9,797 nt of DNA from CAZTTH01 sp964615975 (lineage in GTDB: Bacteria; Verrucomicrobiota; Lentisphaeria; JABSQK01; JAJFLO01): the NCBI GenBank assembly GCA_964615975.1, contig CAZTTH010000085.1, positions 1 to 9,797 of the forward strand, given 5' to 3'. The position numbers and the translations under genes were made by a program. This document shows positions 7,475-9,797 of this stretch, in pieces (the first letter of the stretch is position 1; every line of letters begins with the position of its first letter). The notes under the pieces were generated by a model. It was given only the letters and a program-made list of their open reading frames with translations. It had not been told where the DNA came from and ran no database searches.

Positions 7475-9249
7475 AGTATTCATTTTTATTCAAATTAATC
7501 AGACCCCATTGGAGCATGGTGCTTTTGGTATTGGTCTGCTCGGTAGTTGCTTCAGCGTTTGAAGGGATCTCGATTGGTTTGCTGGCGCCTTTGTTGAGCA
7601 GTATGCAGCATCTGTCGGACAGCAGCGAGATCCCTCGTTTACTGCAACCGCTGGCGCAATTGTTCGCGGGTTACTCCATGGGTGAAAAACTGGTGCGCCT
7701 GGTCATTGCCGTCATCCTGGCGGTGATGATCAAGAATATATTTCAATTGATCTCGATCTATCTGGGTTACCGATTGACCGCACATTTGATAGTCGATCTG
7801 CGCATGCGTGCCATCGCGTTGCTGATGACCATTGATTTGCAATTCTTTCACACCACCAAAGCCGGACAATTGCTCGAGAAAGTGATCAGTCACACCACCA
7901 AAGTCGAGGTGGTGGTTCGGCATATGGTCGATTTCCTGGTCAATTTCATGTCACTGCTGATGTTTTTTTTACTCATGCTGGTGATCTCCTGGAAACTTAC
8001 CATCATGGCCGTGATATTTTCAGCCCTAATCCTGGCGGTAATTTCGCGCTTCATGTCCTATCTGATTCATTCGGGGCGGCGGGTGGCTGCCAGTCAACAG
8101 GAACTCACCGGCGCTCTGGCCGAAACCATATCGGGAATTGAACTTATCAAGGCGTTTGGACAGGAAGCGAATCTGCTCCGACAATTTCACCACAAGGTGC
8201 AACGGGACAGCCATAATCGCCGGCACCATTCCTTTGGCTTATCCTCGATGCATATCATCTCCGAATCGATGGGGGTGATCATGGCCGGGACCATGATCCT
8301 CATTTCGCTGCAATTTTTCGAGCAAAATCCAGCGACTCTGATCACTCAGATCCTGCCCTTTATCTATATCCTGATCCGCATGCTGCCGGTGGTGAAGGAG
8401 ATTAATCGCACCCGTGGTCTGATCGTGGGTAATTTACCGTTTTTGGCGATTGTGGAAGATTTTCTTCGCCTCGATGACAAGCCGTTTTTAGCCGATGGCA
8501 GGAAACAATTCCCGGGATTGCGGCATGACATTACCTTTCATGATGTCAGTTTCACGTATAATAATCATTCACACCGGGTATTGGAAGAAATCAATTTCTC
8601 GCTTCCCAAAGGCAAAAAAACGGCAATTGTCGGTGAGTCCGGCGCCGGTAAATCGACCGTGGTGGGATTATTGCTGCGTTTTTACGATCCCACCGCGGGC
8701 AGGATTAGTATTGATGGACAACCAATGAGCGAATACCAGGCTCGTTCCTATCGCGAGACCATCAGTATCGTCAGTCAGGACACCTTTATATTCAATGATA
8801 CGGTCATGAATAATATTCGTTTTGGCGTGATTGATGAGATCAATGATGAGGCGGTTTTTGCTGCTGCCCGGCAAGCCGGCGCCGATGATTTTATCACCGC
8901 GATGGTGGATGGCTACAACACCATCCTGGGAGATCGGGGGGTGCGTTTGTCCGGCGGGCAGCGCCAGCGCCTGGCCATTGCCCGCGCGATCTTGAAGAAT
9001 CCGGAAATACTCATACTCGATGAGGCAACCAGCGCCCTCGACAATCAGACTGAGAAACAGGTTCATGACGCGATCATCAACCTCACCCAGAATCGCACCG
9101 TGATCATGATCGCGCACCGGCTGAGCAGCATTCAGGGCGCGGATCAGATCATTGTGTTGAAGCAGGGCAGGGTGGTGGAGATGGGGGATGAGCAGACGTT
9201 ATTGGCCAATGCGGGTGAATACCAACGCCTGGCGATGATGGATCATTGA
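7471..9249 (+). CDS. type I ABC exporter, fused membrane and ATPase domains (MsbA-like half-transporter)
   Basis: A 592-residue half-transporter expected to homodimerise in the inner membrane and export a lipid, glycolipid, peptide or drug using ATP. Residues about 15-310 are the membrane domain, with hydrophobic helices near 15-42, 74-98, 152-200 (two) and 262-305 (two). The nucleotide-binding domain covers about 352-590. It has A-loop Y363, Walker A GESGAGKST at 388-396, Q-loop Q436, signature LSGGQ at 493-497, Walker B ILILDE at 513-518, D-loop SALD at 521-524 and switch H549, so all catalytic positions are intact. The length is close to that of MsbA (582). There is no N-terminal peptidase domain, so it is not a bacteriocin-type peptidase exporter. 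The start at ATG 7471 is the only option: the frame is stopped at 7438-7440 and the next Met lies inside the first helix. It stands 197 bases after the kinase pair and probably has its own promoter. The substrate cannot be deduced, and no synthesis genes are adjacent in the window. Confidence 0.92.
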   Translation: MKYSFLFKLIRPHWSMVLLVLVCSVVASAFEGISIGLLAPLLSSMQHLSDSSEIPRLLQPLAQLFAGYSMGEKLVRLVIAVILAVMIKNIFQLISIYLGYRLTAHLIVDLRMRAIALLMTIDLQFFHTTKAGQLLEKVISHTTKVEVVVRHMVDFLVNFMSLLMFFLLMLVISWKLTIMAVIFSALILAVISRFMSYLIHSGRRVAASQQELTGALAETISGIELIKAFGQEANLLRQFHHKVQRDSHNRRHHSFGLSSMHIISESMGVIMAGTMILISLQFFEQNPATLITQILPFIYILIRMLPVVKEINRTRGLIVGNLPFLAIVEDFLRLDDKPFLADGRKQFPGLRHDITFHDVSFTYNNHSHRVLEEINFSLPKGKKTAIVGESGAGKSTVVGLLLRFYDPTAGRISIDGQPMSEYQARSYRETISIVSQDTFIFNDTVMNNIRFGVIDEINDEAVFAAARQAGADDFITAMVDGYNTILGDRGVRLSGGQRQRLAIARAILKNPEILILDEATSALDNQTEKQVHDAIINLTQNRTVIMIAHRLSSIQGADQIIVLKQGRVVEMGDEQTLLANAGEYQRLAMMDH

Positions 9250-9262
9250 ATAACAAGTTGAT

Positions 9263-9344
9263 TTCAATTTCATGCCCGGGTTGAATGTGAATGTTCTTTT
9301 CTCATTTTCACGCTTCGATTTCATGGCGGCAATGGAATGTTCTT
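9263..9344. repeat. imperfect direct repeat at the end of the haloperoxidase remnant
   Basis: TTCAATTTCATG at 9263-9274 is repeated with one mismatch as TTCGATTTCATG at 9314-9325. GAATGTTCTT at 9289-9298 is repeated exactly at 9335-9344. Each copy thus spans about 31-36 bases with different internal spacing. The pair lies between the exporter stop and the point where recognisable haloperoxidase-like coding ends, so it may be a scar of the event that removed the gene's 3' end. It is short enough that chance cannot be excluded. Confidence 0.4.
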
Positions 9345-9797
9345 GTCAACATTCTCACGAAATTGCCCGTGTAGTTGGTGGTGTAATTATAGAACGAACT
9401 CAACCCGGCAATCGTGGTGGGATACGACTGGACGTAGCCAATTGAAGCGGGTGAAATATCCCACATCGTGTCATCCGCCGGATCCAGGTGCCAGGTGTGA
9501 AGACCAGAGGGCCGCGAGTTCAAAACTCCATCGGTATTCATCGGTTGATCTGCAGCCGGTTTGGGGATTGATTTGTGGCGGCATCCCGGGATCGTGATAG
9601 ACCCAGTATTCATGGCCATTGCGTTCATGGATGGTCAAATCATTTGCCTTCAGCGCGAATGGCGTCACCACTCCCCATTCGGAACTGAGGAATGACGGGA
9701 TATTGAACGGTATTTCATTCCCAGACTGATCGATGAAGATGCTCAGGGTCAGCGGCTGCCAGCGATTGGCATTGACGAGATTCGGATTACCGGAAAA
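9308..9797 (-). pseudogene. vanadium-haloperoxidase-superfamily protein (DUF6851-like), frameshifted and 3'-truncated
   Basis: Read on the minus strand from the window edge, one frame encodes NANRWQPL, IDQSGN, EWGVVTPFAL, YWVYHDPGMPP and YRWSFELAALWSSHL, then runs into GAPGSGG-type nonsense and a stop at 9471-9473. A second frame picks up exactly where it should with LDPADDTMWDISPASIG and continues to a stop at 9308-9310. From memory, this order of motifs is that of the DUF6851 / vanadium-dependent haloperoxidase-like family. The break is an exact 7-bp tandem duplication at 9484-9497; removing one copy joins the two frames as WSSHLDPADDTMWD. Family similarity ends near FYNY (about 9383). The last 24 or so residues are unrelated, and the C-terminal catalytic region with the vanadate-binding arginines and histidines is absent. 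The 5' end lies beyond the window. It is convergent with the exporter. The frameshift could be a real mutation or an assembly error, but the truncation makes loss of function likely. Confidence 0.75.
9484..9497. repeat. 7-bp perfect tandem duplication causing the frameshift
   Basis: CCAGGTG at 9484-9490 is immediately repeated at 9491-9497 (CACCTGG twice on the coding strand). Seven bases is not a multiple of three, so the duplication shifts the haloperoxidase-like frame. With a single copy the coding strand reads TCA CAC CTG GAT CCG, restoring family-like sequence across the joint. It is consistent with replication slippage and is in principle reversible. Confidence 0.8.

Noticed and set aside
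9250..9307. Bidirectional terminator between the exporter and the convergent remnant
   Set aside because: The only dyad, around CCCGGG at 9275-9280, has mismatches two positions out from its core and no adjacent T-run.
9337..9597. Plus-strand open frame (86 codons) right of the exporter
   Set aside because: It is antisense to the recognisable haloperoxidase-like coding, has a composition with many Cys, Trp and Ser typical of shadows, and shows no domain.
1..9797. CRISPR array, tRNA, rRNA or complete insertion sequence
   Set aside because: I saw no regularly spaced repeats, no tRNA-like cloverleaf arms, no rRNA-like sequence, and no transposase motif or terminal inverted repeats.

Overview
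The window looks like a bacterial chromosomal segment of roughly even base composition, dominated by large signalling genes. It shows two tandem hybrid histidine kinases, an ABC exporter, and at the right edge the damaged remnant of a vanadium-haloperoxidase-like gene on the opposite strand. The kinase signature GGIAHDLNNALAP, the multi-PAS hybrid architecture and the haloperoxidase-like family are all things I associate with environmental Gram-negative bacteria such as Verrucomicrobiota, Planctomycetota or Proteobacteria. The assignment is a guess; no rRNA, tRNA or marker gene is present.

Layout. Positions 1-177 form an open frame that may be the C-terminus of a gene starting outside the window (weak). 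Positions 178-546 hold no convincing gene, only a perfect TATAAT without a good -35 and a possible 8-codon leader peptide. Positions 547-3744 encode a soluble hybrid kinase (REC-REC-PAS-PAS-PAS-HisKA-HATPase-REC). Ten bases later, with its ribosome binding site lying across the first gene's stop codon, 3755-7273 encodes a membrane-bound hybrid kinase (TM-Cache-TM-HAMP-PAS-PAS-PAS-HisKA-HATPase-REC). The catalytic and C-terminal receiver halves of the two are clearly paralogous. A plausible sigma70-type promoter (7291-7319) precedes a 592-residue type I ABC exporter (7471-9249). Convergent to it, the minus strand from 9797 down to about 9308 encodes part of a haloperoxidase-superfamily protein. 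It is broken by an exact 7-bp tandem duplication and lacks the C-terminal catalytic part.

How the genes may work together. The two kinases are almost certainly co-transcribed. The membrane kinase would sense an extracytoplasmic ligand through its Cache domain. The soluble kinase carries two N-terminal receivers and could accept phosphate from its partner, giving a branched phosphorelay. No HPt protein or DNA-binding response regulator lies in the window, so the output is unknown. The exporter appears to be separately transcribed, and a functional link to the kinases is only suggested by proximity. The strongest unusual signals are the tandem-duplication frameshift in the haloperoxidase-like remnant, the paralogous kinase pair, and the mini-ORFs ending in ATGA overlaps at two genes that lack their own Shine-Dalgarno sequence.
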